From Plasmopara viticola (taxonomy: Eukaryota > Oomycota > Peronosporomycetes > Peronosporales > Peronosporaceae), in NCBI GenBank assembly GCA_001695595.3, contig MBPM02000009.1, forward strand, positions 62,001-126,000: 64,000 bases of DNA. The letters run 5' to 3'. The notes beneath the pieces were generated by a model that did no database searches, was not told the DNA's origin, and saw only the letters and a program-made list of their open reading frames with translations. Every line of letters begins with the position of its first letter. The stretch's first letter is position 1. A program made the translations under genes and the position numbers. Shown piece after piece: positions 32,198-44,228 of this stretch.

Positions 32198-32463
32198 ACC
32201 GAACCGGTATCGCAAACCCAACTTCTTATATAAACAATATCATCAGCGTGGGCTTGATCTTATTTCTGATCTGCTGATGCTACAACAATGCCAATCTTTC
32301 ACTCCTTACAGAGCTGCTGATGTGACCATGATAAAATTTGAAGTATACCATTCGTCTAAAGTTAAATTGATAATTAACCCTTCCTTAAGCACCAGCCAAG
32401 CCAGCAAGATTGCACAGAAACAAAATTGCAAATGAATTTTCACTAAAATAGGGAGCTGCAATA

Positions 32464-32535
32464 GGGCCTTGCCGGAGATCGAATCCGGGACCTCTCGCAC
32501 CCTAAGCGAGAATCATACCACTAGACCACAAGGCC
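32464..32535 (-). tRNA. tRNA-Pro (AGG)
   Basis: Consensus body. 5' spacer A with CTTACGGAGC and GATTGACC changes, TTTATAAAT box. Confidence 0.96.
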
Positions 32536-32801
32536 ACCGAACCGGTATATCGCAAACCCAACTTCTTATTTATAAACAATATCATCAGCGTGGGCTTGAT
32601 CTTATTTCTGATCTGCTGATGCTACAACAATGCCAATCTTTCACTCCTTACGGAGCTGCTGATTGACCATGAAAAATTTGAAGTATACCATTCGTCTAAA
32701 GTTAAATTGATAATTACCCTTCCTTAAGCACCAGCCAAGCCAGCAAGATTGCACAGAAACAAATTGCAAATGAATTTTCACTAAAATAGGGAGCTGCAAT
32801 A

Positions 32802-32873
32802 GGGCCTTGCCGGAGATCGAATCCGGGACCTCTCGCACCCTAAGCGAGAATCATACCACTAGACCACAAGGCC
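32802..32873 (-). tRNA. tRNA-Pro (AGG)
   Basis: Consensus body. 5' spacer mixed, TTTATAAAT box. Confidence 0.96.
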
Positions 32874-33141
32874 ACCGAACCGGTAATCGCAAACCCAACT
32901 TCTTATTTATAAAATATCATCAGCGTGGGCTTGCTTTTTCGTGATGCTGCTAATGCTACGACGATGCCATCTTTCACTCCTTACAGAGCTGCTGATATGA
33001 CCATAAAAATTTGAAGTATACCGTTCGTCTACAAAGTGAAATTGATAGCTTACCCTTCCTTAAGCATCTACCAAGCCAGCAAGATTGCACAGAAACAAAA
33101 TTTGCAAAATGAAATTTCCACTAAAATAGGGAGCTGCAATA

Positions 33142-33213
33142 GGGCCTTGCCGGAGATCGAATCCGGGACCTCTCGCACCCTAAGCGAGAATCATACCACT
33201 AGACCACAAGGCC
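33142..33213 (-). tRNA. tRNA-Pro (AGG)
   Basis: Consensus body. 5' spacer B (TATAGCGTTCG variant), TTTATAAAT box. Confidence 0.96.
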
Positions 33214-33492
33214 ACCGAACCGGTAATCGCAAACCCAACTTCTTATTTATAAAGAATATCATCAGCGTGGGCTTGCTCGTTTTCGTGATGCACTAATGCT
33301 ACGACGATGCCGATCTTTCACTCCTTATAGAGCTGCTGATATGACCATAAACAATTTGAAGTATAGCGTTCGTACAAAGTGAAATTGATAGCTGACCCTT
33401 CCTTAAGCATCTACCAAGCCAGCAAGATTACACAAAGCGCTTAGAAACAAATTTAGCAAATTAAATTTCCATTAAAATAGGGAGCAGCAATA

Positions 33493-33564
33493 GGGCCTTG
33501 CCGGAGATCGAATCCGGGACCTCTCGCACCCTAAGCGAGAATCATACCACTAGACCACAAGGCC
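33493..33564 (-). tRNA. tRNA-Pro (AGG)
   Basis: Consensus body. 5' spacer A (ATCATTAGCG variant), TTTATATAA box. Confidence 0.96.
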
Positions 33565-33832
33565 ACCGAACCGGTATCGCAAACCCAACTTCTTATATAA
33601 ACAATATCATTAGCGTGGGCTTGATCTTATTTCTGATCTGCTGATGCTACAACAATGCCAATCTTTCACTCCTTACAGAGCTGCTGATGTGACCATGATA
33701 AAATTTGAAGTATACCATTCGTCTAAAGTTAAATTGATAATTAACCCTTCCTTAAGCACCAGCCAAGCCAGCAAGATTGCACAGAAACAAAATTGCAGAA
33801 TGACATTTTCACTAAAATAGGGAGCTGCAATA

Positions 33833-33904
33833 GGGCCTTGCCGGAGATCGAATCCGGGACCTCTCGCACCCTAAGCGAGAATCATACCACTAGACCACAA
33901 GGCC
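33833..33904 (-). tRNA. tRNA-Pro (AGG)
   Basis: Consensus body. 5' spacer B, TTTATAAAT box. Confidence 0.96.
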
Positions 33905-34185
33905 ACCGAACCGGTATATCGCAAACCCAACTTCTTATTTATAAAGAATATCATCAGCGTGGGCTTGCTCGTTTTCGTGATGCACTAATGCTACGACGAT
34001 GCCGATCTTTCACTCCCTACAGAGCTGCTGATATGACCATAAAAAATTTGAAGTATACCGTTCGTACAAAGTGAAATTGATAGCTGACCCTTCCTTAAGC
34101 ATCTACCAAGCCAGCAAGATTACACAAAGCGCTCAGAAACAAATTTAGCAAATTAAAATTTCCATTGAAATAGGGAGCAGCAATA

Positions 34186-34257
34186 GGGCCTTGCCGGAGA
34201 TCGAATCCGGGACCTCTCGCACCCTAAGCGAGAATCATACCACTAGACCACAAGGCC
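34186..34257 (-). tRNA. tRNA-Pro (AGG)
   Basis: Consensus body. The trailer has only TTT (CTATTTCAATGG) before a later TTTT. 5' spacer A, TTTATATATAA box. Confidence 0.95.
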
Positions 34258-34528
34258 ACCGAACCGGTATATCGCAAACCCAACTTCTTATATATAAACA
34301 ATATCATCAGCGTGGGCTTGATCTTATTTCTGATCTGCTGATGCTACAACAATGCCAATCTTTCACTCCTTACAGAGCTGCTGATGTGACCATGATAAAA
34401 TTTGAAGTATACCATTCGTCTAAAGTTAAATTGATAATTAACCCTTCCTTAAGCACCAGCCAAGCCAGCAAGATTGCACAGAAACAAAATTGCAGAATGA
34501 ATTTTCACTAAAATAGGGAGCAGCAATA

Positions 34529-34600
34529 GGGCCTTGCCGGAGATCGAATCCGGGACCTCTCGCACCCTAAGCGAGAATCATACCACTAGACCACAAGGCC
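34529..34600 (-). tRNA. tRNA-Pro (AGG)
   Basis: Consensus body. 5' spacer B with CATAATAAAATTTG and GATAGTTGACC, TTTATAAAT box. Confidence 0.96.
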
Positions 34601-34875
34601 ACCGAACCGGTATATCGCAAACCCAACTTCTTATTTATAAACAATATCATCAGCGTGGGCTTGCTCGTTTTCGTGATGCACTAATGCTACGACGATGCCG
34701 ATCTTTCACTCCTTACAGAGCTGCTGATATGACCATAATAAAATTTGAAGTATACCGTTCGTCTAAAGTGAAATTGATAGTTGACCCTTCCTTAAGCATC
34801 TATCAAACCAGCAAGATTACACAAAGCAGAAACAAATTGCAAAATGAAATTTCCATTAAAATAGGGAGCAGAATA

Positions 34876-34947
34876 GGGCCTTGCCGGAGATCGAATCCGG
34901 GACCTCTCGCACCCTAAGCGAGAATCATACCACTAGACCACAAGGCC
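34876..34947 (-). tRNA. tRNA-Pro (AGG)
   Basis: Consensus body. 5' spacer B, TTTATAAAT box. Confidence 0.96.
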
Positions 34948-35223
34948 ACCGAACCGGTAATCGCAAACCCAACTTCTTATTTATAAAGAATATCATCAGC
35001 GTGGGCTTGCTCGTTTTCGTGATGCACTAATGCTACGATGCCGATCTTTCACTCCTTACAGAGCTGCTGATATGACCATAAAACAATTTGAAGTATACCG
35101 TTCGTACAAAGTGAAATTGATAGCTGACCCTTCCTTAAGCATCTACCAAGCCAGCAAGATTACACAAAGCGCTTAAAACAAATTTAGCAAATGAAATTTC
35201 CATTAAAATAGGGAGCAGAAATA

Positions 35224-35295
35224 GGGCCTTGCCGGAGATCGAATCCGGGACCTCTCGCACCCTAAGCGAGAATCATACCACTAGACCACAAGGCC
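35224..35295 (-). tRNA. tRNA-Pro (AGG)
   Basis: Consensus body. 5' spacer A (GATACTCAACCC variant), TTTATATAA box. Confidence 0.96.
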
Positions 35296-35563
35296 ACCGA
35301 ACCGGTATATCGCAAACCCAACTTCTTATATAAACAATATCATCAGCGTGGGCTTGATCTTATTTCTGATCTGCTGATGCTACAACAATGCCAATCTTTC
35401 ACTCCTTACAGAGCTGCTGATGTGACCATGATAAAATTTGAAGTATACCATTCGTCTAAAGTTAAATTGATACTCAACCCTTCCTTAAGCACCAGCCAAG
35501 CCAGCAAGATTGCACAGAAACAAAATTGCAAATGAATTTTCACTAAAATAGGGAGCTGCAATA

Positions 35564-35635
35564 GGGCCTTGCCGGAGATCGAATCCGGGACCTCTCGCAC
35601 CCTAAGCGAGAATCATACCACTAGACCACAAGGCC
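35564..35635 (-). tRNA. tRNA-Pro (AGG)
   Basis: Consensus body. 5' spacer A with GATGTGTCCATG, TTTATATAA box. Confidence 0.96.
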
Positions 35636-35901
35636 ACCGAACCGGTATATCGCAAACCCAACTTCTTATATAAACAATATCATCAGCGTGGGCTTGATCT
35701 TATTTCTGATCTGCTGATGCTACAACAATGCCAATCTTTCACTCCTTACAGAGCTGCTGATGTGTCCATGAAAAATTTGAAGTATACCATTCGTCTAAAG
35801 TTAAATTGATAATTACCCTTCCTTAAGCACCAGCCAAGCCAGCAAGATTGCACAGAAACAAAATTGCAAAATGAATTTCACTAAAATAGGGAGCTGCAAT
35901 A

Positions 35902-35973
35902 GGGCCTTGCCGGAGATCGAATCCGGGACCTCTCGCACCCTAAGCGAGAATCATACCACTAGACCACAAGGCC
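35902..35973 (-). tRNA. tRNA-Pro (AGG)
   Basis: Consensus body. 5' spacer mixed with dropped bases, TTTATAATAA box. Confidence 0.96.
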
Positions 35974-36239
35974 ACCGAACCGGTATATCGCAAACCCAAC
36001 TTCTTATTATAAACAATATCATCAGCGTGGGCTTGATCTTTTTCTGATGCTAATGCTACGACGATGCCATCTTTCACTCCTTACAGAGCTGCTGATGACC
36101 ATGAAAAATTTGAAGTATACCGTTCGTCTAAAGTGAAATTGATAGCTGACCCTTCCTTAAGCACCACCAAGCCAGCAAGATTACACAAAGCGCAGAAACA
36201 AATTGCAAATGAATTTCCATAAAATAGGGAGCAGAAATA

Positions 36240-36311
36240 GGGCCTTGCCGGAGATCGAATCCGGGACCTCTCGCACCCTAAGCGAGAATCATACCACTAG
36301 ACCACAAGGCC
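36240..36311 (-). tRNA. tRNA-Pro (AGG)
   Basis: Consensus body. 5' spacer B, TTTATAAAT box. Confidence 0.96.
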
Positions 36312-36591
36312 ACCGAACCGGTAATCGCAAACCCAACTTCTTATTTATAAAGAATATCATCAGCGTGGGCTTGCTCGTTTTCGTGATGCACTAATGCTAC
36401 ACGATGCCGATCTTTCACTCCTTATAGAGCTGCTGATATGACCATAAAACAATTTGAAGTATACCGTTCGTACAAAGTGAAATTGATAGCTGACCCTTCC
36501 TTAAGCATCTACCAAGCCAGCAAGATTACACAAAGCGCTTAGAAACAAATTTAGCAAAATGAAATTTCCATTAAAATAGGGAGCAGAAATA

Positions 36592-36663
36592 GGGCCTTGC
36601 CGGAGATCGAATCCGGGACCTCTCGCACCCTAAGCGAGAATCATACCACTAGACCACAAGGCC
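36592..36663 (-). tRNA. tRNA-Pro (AGG)
   Basis: Consensus body. 5' spacer A, TTTATATAA box. Confidence 0.96.
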
Positions 36664-36931
36664 ACCGAACCGGTAATCGCAAACCCAACTTCTTATATAA
36701 ACAATATCATCAGCGTGGGCTTGATCTTATTTCTGATCTGCTGATGCTACAACAATGCCAATCTTTCACTCCTTACAGAGCTGCTGATGTGACCATGATA
36801 AAATTTGAAGTATACCATTCGTCTAAAGTTAAATTGATAATTAACCCTTCCTTAAGCACCAGCCAAGCCAGCAAGATTGCACAGAAACAAAATTGCAAAA
36901 TGAATTTTCACTAAAATAGGGAGCTGCAATA

Positions 36932-37003
36932 GGGCCTTGCCGGAGATCGAATCCGGGACCTCTCGCACCCTAAGCGAGAATCATACCACTAGACCACAAG
37001 GCC
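36932..37003 (-). tRNA. tRNA-Pro (AGG)
   Basis: Consensus body. 5' spacer B, TTTATAAAT box. Confidence 0.96.
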
Positions 37004-37285
37004 ACCGAACCGGTATATCGCAAACCCAACTTCTTATTTATAAACAATATCATCAGCGTGGGCTTGCTCGTTTTCGTGATGCACTAATGCTACGACGATG
37101 CCGATCTTTCACTCCTTATAGAGCTGCTGATATGACCATAAAACAATTTGAAGTATACCGTTCGTACAAAGTGAAATTGATAGCTGACCCTTCCTTAAGC
37201 ATCTACCAAGCCAGCAAGATTACACAAAGCGCTTAGAAACAAATTTAGCAAAATGAAATTTCCATTAAAATAGGGAGCAGCAATA

Positions 37286-37357
37286 GGGCCTTGCCGGAGA
37301 TCGAATCCGGGACCTCTCGCACCCTAAGCGAGAATCATACCACTAGACCACAAGGCC
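37286..37357 (-). tRNA. tRNA-Pro (AGG)
   Basis: Consensus body. 5' spacer A, TTTATATAA box. Confidence 0.96.
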
Positions 37358-37624
37358 ACCGAACCGGTATCGCAAACCCAACTTCTTATATAAACAATAT
37401 CATCAGCGTGGGCTTGATCTTATTTCTGATCTGCTGATGCTACAACAATGCCAATCTTTCACTCCTTACAGAGCTGCTGATGTGACCATGATAAAATTTG
37501 AAGTATACCATTCGTCTAAAGTTAAATTGATAATTAACCCTTCCTTAAGCACCAGCCAAGCCAGCAAGATTGCACAGAAACAAAAATTGCAAATGAATTT
37601 TCACTAAAATAGGGAGCTGCAATA

Positions 37625-37696
37625 GGGCCTTGCCGGAGATCGAATCCGGGACCTCTCGCACCCTAAGCGAGAATCATACCACTAGACCACAAGGCC
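37625..37696 (-). tRNA. tRNA-Pro (AGG)
   Basis: Consensus body. 5' spacer B, TTTATAAAT box. Confidence 0.96.
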
Positions 37697-37976
37697 ACCG
37701 AACCGGTAATCGCAAACCCAACTTCTTATTTATAAAGAATATCATCAGCGTGGGCTTGCTCGTTTTCGTGATGCACTAATGCTACGACGATGCCGATCTT
37801 TCACTCCTTATAGAGCTGCTGATATGACCATAAACAATTTGAAGTATACCGTTCGTACAAAGTGAAATTGATAGCTGACCCTTCCTTAAGCATCTACCAA
37901 GCCAGCAAGATTACACAAAGCGCTTAGAAACAAATTTAGCAAAATGAAATTTCCATTAAAATAGGGAGCAGCAATA

Positions 37977-38048
37977 GGGCCTTGCCGGAGATCGAATCCG
38001 GGACCTCTCGCACCCTAAGCGAGAATCATACCACTAGACCACAAGGCC
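37977..38048 (-). tRNA. tRNA-Pro (AGG)
   Basis: Consensus body. 5' spacer A with ACAACATGCC, TTTATATAA box. Confidence 0.96.
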
Positions 38049-38317
38049 ACCGAACCGGTATATCGCAAACCCAACTTCTTATATAAACAATATCATCAGC
38101 GTGGGCTTGATCTTATTTCTGATCTGCTGATGCTACAACATGCCAATCTTTCACTCCTTACAGAGCTGCTGATGTGACCATGATAAAATTTGAAGTATAC
38201 CATTCGTCTAAAGTTAAATTGATAATTAACCCTTCCTTAAGCACCAGCCAAGCCAGCAAGATTGCACAGAAACAAAAATTGCAAATGACATTTTCACTAA
38301 AATAGGGAGCTGCAATA

Positions 38318-38389
38318 GGGCCTTGCCGGAGATCGAATCCGGGACCTCTCGCACCCTAAGCGAGAATCATACCACTAGACCACAAGGCC
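38318..38389 (-). tRNA. tRNA-Pro (AGG)
   Basis: Consensus body. 5' spacer B, ending at the scrambled locus 38647; TTTATAAAT box. Confidence 0.96.
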
Positions 38390-38646
38390 ACCGAACCGGT
38401 AATCGCAAACCCAACTTCTTATTTATAAAAATATCATCAGCGTGGGCTTGCTCGTTTTCGTGATGCACTAATGCTACGACGATGCCGATCTTTCACTCCT
38501 TATAGAGCTGCTGATATGACCATAAAAATTTGAAGTATACCGTTCGTACAAAGTGAAATTGATAGCTACCCTTCCTTAAGCACTACCAAGCCAGCAAGAT
38601 TACACAAAGTTGCAAATGAATTTCATTAAAATAGGGAGCAGAATTA

Positions 38647-38687
38647 GGGCCTGCACCCTTCGAATAAGCGGGACCTCTCGCACCCTT
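38647..38687 (-). pseudogene. Scrambled tRNA-Pro fragment
   Basis: A 41-bp stretch made of out-of-order tRNA pieces on the plus strand: GGGCCT, GCACCCT, TCGAAT, AAGCG, then GGACCTCTCGCACCCT. It then jumps straight into the end of a type B spacer (ACACAAAGCGCTTAG), so the D arm, 5' acceptor strand, upstream box and most of a spacer are missing. The next intact gene starts only 105 bp away. This could be a template-switch scar or an assembly join. Confidence 0.88.
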
Positions 38688-38751
38688 ACACAAAGCGCTT
38701 AGAAACAAATTTAGCAAAATGAAATTTCCATTAAAATAGGGAGCAGAAATA

Positions 38752-38823
38752 GGGCCTTGCCGGAGATCGAATCCGGGACCTCTCGCACCCTAAGCGAGAA
38801 TCATACCACTAGACCACAAGGCC
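38752..38823 (-). tRNA. tRNA-Pro (AGG)
   Basis: Consensus body. 5' spacer A, TTTATATCTAA box. Confidence 0.96.
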
Positions 38824-39095
38824 ACCGAACCGGTATATCGCAAACCCAACTTCTTAGATATAAACAATATCATCAGCGTGGGCTTGATCTTATTTCTGAT
38901 CTGCTGATGCTACAACAATGCCAATCTTTCACTCCTTACAGAGCTGCTGATGTGACCATGATAAAATTTGAAGTATACCATTCGTCTAAAGTTAAATTGA
39001 TAATTAACCCTTCCTTAAGCACCAGCCAAGCCAGCAAGATTGCACAGAAAAAAAATTGCAGAATGACATTTTCACTAAAATAGGGAGCTGCAATA

Positions 39096-39167
39096 GGGCC
39101 TTGCCGGAGATCGAATCCGGGACCTCTCGCACCCTAAGCGAGAATCATACCACTAGACCACAAGGCC
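39096..39167 (-). tRNA. tRNA-Pro (AGG)
   Basis: Consensus body. 5' spacer B, TTTATAAAT box. Confidence 0.96.
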
Positions 39168-39446
39168 ACCGAACCGGTAATCGCAAACCCAACTTCTTAT
39201 TTATAAACAATATCATCAGCGTGGGCTTGCTCGTTTTCGTGATGCACTAATGCTACGACGATGCCATCTTTCACTCCTTACAGAGCTGCTGATATGACCA
39301 TAAAAAATTTGAAGTATACCGTTCGTACAAAGTGAAATTGATAGCTGACCCTTCCTTAAGCATCTACCAAGCCAGCAAGATTACACAAAGCGCTTAGAAA
39401 CAAATTTAGCAAAATGAAATTTCCATTAAAATAGGGAGCAGAAATA

Positions 39447-39518
39447 GGGCCTTGCCGGAGATCGAATCCGGGACCTCTCGCACCCTAAGCGAGAATCATA
39501 CCACTAGACCACAAGGCC
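39447..39518 (-). tRNA. tRNA-Pro (AGG)
   Basis: Consensus body. 5' spacer A with a small rearrangement (GCCACCCAGCCAAGCATTGC in place of the usual CACCAGCC block), TTTATATAA box. Confidence 0.96.
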
Positions 39519-39781
39519 ACCGAACCGGTAATCGCAAACCCAACTTCTTATATAAACAATATCATCAGCGTGGGCTTGATCTTATTTCTGATCTGCTGAT
39601 GCTACAACAATGCCAATCTTTCACTCCTTACAGAGCTGCTGATGTGACCATGATAAAATTTGAAGTATACCATTCGTCTAAAGTTAAATTGATAATTAAC
39701 CCTTCCTTAAGCCACCCAGCCAAGCATTGCACAGAAACAAAAATTGCAAATGAATTTTCACTAAAATAGGGAGCTGCAATA

Positions 39782-39853
39782 GGGCCTTGCCGGAGATCGA
39801 ATCCGGGACCTCTCGCACCCTAAGCGAGAATCATACCACTAGACCACAAGGCC
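39782..39853 (-). tRNA. tRNA-Pro (AGG)
   Basis: Consensus body. The flank reads CACGGAACCGGATATCGC, so the ACCGGT site is lost here. 5' spacer B, TTTATAAAT box. Confidence 0.96.
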
Positions 39854-40134
39854 ACGGAACCGGATATCGCAAACCCAACTTCTTATTTATAAACAATATC
39901 ATCAGCGTGGGCTTGCTCGTTTTCGTGATGCACTAATGCTACGACGATGCCGATCTTTCACTCCTTATAGAGCTGCTGATATGACCATAAAACAATTTGA
40001 AGTATACCGTTCGTACAAAGTGAAATTGATAGCTGACCCTTCCTTAAGCATCTACCAAGCCAGCAAGATTACACAAAGCGCTTAGAAACAAATTTAGCAA
40101 AATGAAATTTCCATTAAAATAGGGAGCAGAAATA

Positions 40135-40206
40135 GGGCCTTGCCGGAGATCGAATCCGGGACCTCTCGCACCCTAAGCGAGAATCATACCACTAGACCAC
40201 AAGGCC
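40135..40206 (-). tRNA. tRNA-Pro (AGG)
   Basis: Consensus body. 5' spacer mixed with dropped bases, TTTATAAAT box. Confidence 0.96.
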
Positions 40207-40471
40207 ACCGAACCGGTAATCGCAAACCCAACTTCTTATTTATAAACAATATCATCAGCGTGGGCTTGATCTTTTCTGATGCACTAATGCTACATGCCGA
40301 TCTTTCACTCCTTACAGAGCTGCTGATATGACCATAAAAAATTTGAAGTATACCGTTCGTACAAAGTGAAATTGATAGCTGACCCTTCCTTAAGCACTAC
40401 CAAGCCAGCAAGATTACACAAAGCAGAAACAAATTGCAAAATGAATTTCCATAAAATAGGGAGCAGAAATA

Positions 40472-40543
40472 GGGCCTTGCCGGAGATCGAATCCGGGACC
40501 TCTCGCACCCTAAGCGAGAATCATACCACTAGACCACAAGGCC
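40472..40543 (-). tRNA. tRNA-Pro (AGG)
   Basis: Consensus body. 5' spacer A, TTTATATAA box. Confidence 0.96.
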
Positions 40544-40812
40544 ACCGAACCGGTATATCGCAAACCCAACTTCTTATATAAACAATATCATCAGCGTGGG
40601 CTTGATCTTATTTCTGATCTGCTGATGCTACAACAATGCCAATCTTTCACTCCTTACAGAGCTGCTGATGTGACCATGATAAAATTTGAAGTATACCATT
40701 CGTCTAAAGTTAAATTGATAATTAACCCTTCCTTAAGCACCAGCCAAGCCAGCAAGATTGCACAGAAACAAAAATTGCAAATGAATTTTCACTAAAATAG
40801 GGAGCTGCAATA

Positions 40813-40884
40813 GGGCCTTGCCGGAGATCGAATCCGGGACCTCTCGCACCCTAAGCGAGAATCATACCACTAGACCACAAGGCC
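40813..40884 (-). tRNA. tRNA-Pro (AGG)
   Basis: Consensus body. 5' spacer A, TTTATATAA box. Confidence 0.96.
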
Positions 40885-41152
40885 ACCGAACCGGTAATCG
40901 CAAACCCAACTTCTTATATAAACAATATCATCAGCGTGGGCTTGATCTTATTTCTGATCTGCTGATGCTACAACAATGCCAATCTTTCACTCCTTACAGA
41001 GCTGCTGATGTGACCATGATAAAATTTGAAGTATACCATTCGTCTAAAGTTAAATTGATAATTAACCCTTCCTTAAGCACCAGCCAAGCCAGCAAGATTG
41101 CACAGAAACAAAAATTGCAAATGAATTTTCACTAAAATAGGGAGCTGCAATA

Positions 41153-41224
41153 GGGCCTTGCCGGAGATCGAATCCGGGACCTCTCGCACCCTAAGCGAGA
41201 ATCATACCACTAGACCACAAGGCC
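41153..41224 (-). tRNA. tRNA-Pro (AGG)
   Basis: Consensus body. 5' spacer B, TTTATAAAT box. Confidence 0.96.
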
Positions 41225-41497
41225 ACCGAACCGGTAATCGCAAACCCAACTTCTTATTTATAAAAATATCATCAGCGTGGGCTTGCTCGTTTTCTGATGC
41301 ACTAATGCTACACGATGCCGATCTTTCACTCCTTATAGAGCTGCTGATATGACCATAAAACAATTTGAAGTATACCGTTCGTACAAAGTGAAATTGATAG
41401 CTGACCCTTCCCTAAGCATCTACCAAGCCAGCAAGATTACACAAAGCGCAGAAACAAATTTAGCAAAATGAATTTCATTAAAATAGGGAGCAGAATA

Positions 41498-41569
41498 GGG
41501 CCTTGCCGGAGATCGAATCCGGGACCTCTCGCACCCTAAGCGAGAATCATACCACTAGACCACAAGGCC
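41498..41569 (-). tRNA. tRNA-Pro (AGG)
   Basis: Consensus body. 5' spacer A, TTTATATAA box. Confidence 0.96.
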
Positions 41570-41839
41570 ACCGAACCGGTATATCGCAAACCCAACTTCT
41601 TATATAAACAATATCATCAGCGTGGGCTTGATCTTATTTCTGATCTGCTGATGCTACAACAATGCCAATCTTTCACTCCTTACAGAGCTGCTGATGTGAC
41701 CATGATAAAATTTGAAGTATACCATTCGTCTAAAGTTAAATTGATAATTAACCCTTCCTTAAGCACCAGCCAAGCCAGCAAGATTGCACAGAAACAAAAA
41801 TTGCAAATGACATTTTCACTAAAATAGGGAGCTGCAATA

Positions 41840-41911
41840 GGGCCTTGCCGGAGATCGAATCCGGGACCTCTCGCACCCTAAGCGAGAATCATACCACTAG
41901 ACCACAAGGCC
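41840..41911 (-). tRNA. tRNA-Pro (AGG)
   Basis: Consensus body. 5' spacer B, TTTATAAAT box. Confidence 0.96.
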
Positions 41912-42189
41912 ACCGAACCGGTAATCGCAAACCCAACTTCTTATTTATAAAGAATATCATCAGCGTGGGCTTGCTCGTTTTCTGATGCACTAATGCTACG
42001 ACGATGCCGATCTTTCACTCCTTATAGAGCTGCTGATATGACCATAACAATTTGAAGTATACCGTTCGTACAAAGTGAAATTGATAGCTGACCCTTCCTT
42101 AAGCATCTACCAAGCCAGCAAGATTACACAAAGCGCTTAGAAACAAATTTAGCAAAATGAAATTTCCATTAAAATAGGGAGCAGAAATA

Positions 42190-42261
42190 GGGCCTTGCCG
42201 GAGATCGAATCCGGGACCTCTCGCACCCTAAGCGAGAATCATACCACTAGACCACAAGGCC
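42190..42261 (-). tRNA. tRNA-Pro (AGG)
   Basis: Consensus body. 5' spacer A, TTTATATAA box. Confidence 0.96.
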
Positions 42262-42529
42262 ACCGAACCGGTATATCGCAAACCCAACTTCTTATATAAA
42301 CAATATCATCAGCGTGGGCTTGATCTTATTTCTGATCTGCTGATGCTACAACAATGCCAATCTTTCACTCCTTACAGAGCTGCTGATGTGACCATGATAA
42401 AATTTGAAGTATACCATTCGTCTAAAGTTAAATTGATAATTAACCCTTCCTTAAGCACCAGCCAAGCCAGCAAGATTGCACAGAAACAAAATTGCAAATG
42501 AATTTTCACTAAAATAGGGAGCTGCAATA

Positions 42530-42601
42530 GGGCCTTGCCGGAGATCGAATCCGGGACCTCTCGCACCCTAAGCGAGAATCATACCACTAGACCACAAGGC
42601 C
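42530..42601 (-). tRNA. tRNA-Pro (AGG)
   Basis: Consensus body. 5' spacer A, TTTATATAA box. Confidence 0.96.
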
Positions 42602-42868
42602 ACCGAACCGGTAATCGCAAACCCAACTTCTTATATAAACAATATCATCAGCGTGGGCTTGATCTTATTTCTGATCTGCTGATGCTACAACAATGCCAAT
42701 CTTTCACTCCTTACAGAGCTGCTGATGTGACCATGATAAAATTTGAAGTATACCATTCGTCTAAAGTTAAATTGATAATTAACCCTTCCTTAAGCACCAG
42801 CCAAGCCAGCAAGATTGCACAGAAACAAAATTGCAAATGAATTTTCACTAAAATAGGGAGCTGCAATA

Positions 42869-42940
42869 GGGCCTTGCCGGAGATCGAATCCGGGACCTCT
42901 CGCACCCTAAGCGAGAATCATACCACTAGACCACAAGGCC
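42869..42940 (-). tRNA. tRNA-Pro (AGG)
   Basis: Consensus body. 5' spacer A with GATCTTTTTCTG and CACCACC, TTTATATAA box. Confidence 0.96.
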
Positions 42941-43204
42941 ACCGAACCGGTAATCGCAAACCCAACTTCTTATATAAACAATATCATCAGCGTGGGCTTG
43001 ATCTTTTTCTGATCTGCTGATGCTACAACAATGCCAATCTTTCACTCCTTACAGAGCTGCTGATGTGACCATGATAAAATTTGAAGTATACCATTCGTCT
43101 AAAGTTAAATTGATAATTAACCCTTCCTTAAGCACCACCAAGCCAGCAAGATTGCACAGAAACAAATTGCAAAATGAATTTCACTAAAATAGGGAGCTGC
43201 AATA

Positions 43205-43276
43205 GGGCCTTGCCGGAGATCGAATCCGGGACCTCTCGCACCCTAAGCGAGAATCATACCACTAGACCACAAGGCC
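43205..43276 (-). tRNA. tRNA-Pro (AGG)
   Basis: Consensus body. 5' spacer A with the ACAACAGTGCC marker, TTTATATAA box. Confidence 0.96.
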
Positions 43277-43544
43277 ACCGAACCGGTAATCGCAAACCCA
43301 ACTTCTTATATAAACAATATCATCAGCGTGGGCTTGATCTTATTTCTGATCTGCTGATGCTACAACAGTGCCAATCTTTCACTCCTTACAGAGCTGCTGA
43401 TGTGACCATGATAAAATTTGAAGTATACCATTCGTCTAAAGTTAAATTGATAATTAACCCTTCCTTAAGCACCAGCCAAGCCAGCAAGATTGCACAGAAA
43501 CAAAAATTGCAAATGAATTTTCACTAAAATAGGGAGCTGCAATA

Positions 43545-43616
43545 GGGCCTTGCCGGAGATCGAATCCGGGACCTCTCGCACCCTAAGCGAGAATCATACC
43601 ACTAGACCACAAGGCC
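43545..43616 (-). tRNA. tRNA-Pro (AGG)
   Basis: Consensus body. 5' spacer B, TTTATAAAT box. Confidence 0.96.
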
Positions 43617-43889
43617 ACCGAACCGGTAATCGCAAACCCAACTTCTTATTTATAAACAATATCATCAGCGTGGGCTTGCTCGTTTTCTGATGCACTAATG
43701 CTACGACGATGCCGATCTTTCACTCCTTATAGAGCTGCTGATATGACCATAAACAATTTGAAGTATACCGTTCGTACAAAGTGAAATTGATAGCTGACCC
43801 TTCCTTAAGCATCTACCAAGCCAGCAAGATTACACAAAGCGCAGAAACAAATTGCAAATGAATTTCCATTAAAATAGGGAGCAGAAATA

Positions 43890-43961
43890 GGGCCTTGCCG
43901 GAGATCGAATCCGGGACCTCTCGCACCCTAAGCGAGAATCATACCACTAGACCACAAGGCC
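43890..43961 (-). tRNA. tRNA-Pro (AGG)
   Basis: Consensus body. 5' spacer A with the ACAACAGTGCC marker, TTTATATAA box. Confidence 0.96.
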
Positions 43962-44228
43962 ACCGAACCGGTAATCGCAAACCCAACTTCTTATATAAAC
44001 AATATCATCAGCGTGGGCTTGATCTTATTTCTGATCTGCTGATGCTACAACAGTGCCAATCTTTCACTCCTTACAGAGCTGCTGATGTGACCATGATAAA
44101 ATTTGAAGTATACCATTCGTCTAAAGTTAAATTGATAATTAACCCTTCCTTAAGCACCAGCCAAGCCAGCAAGATTGCACAGAAACAAAATTGCAAATGA
44201 ATTTTCACTAAAATAGGGAGCTGCAATA

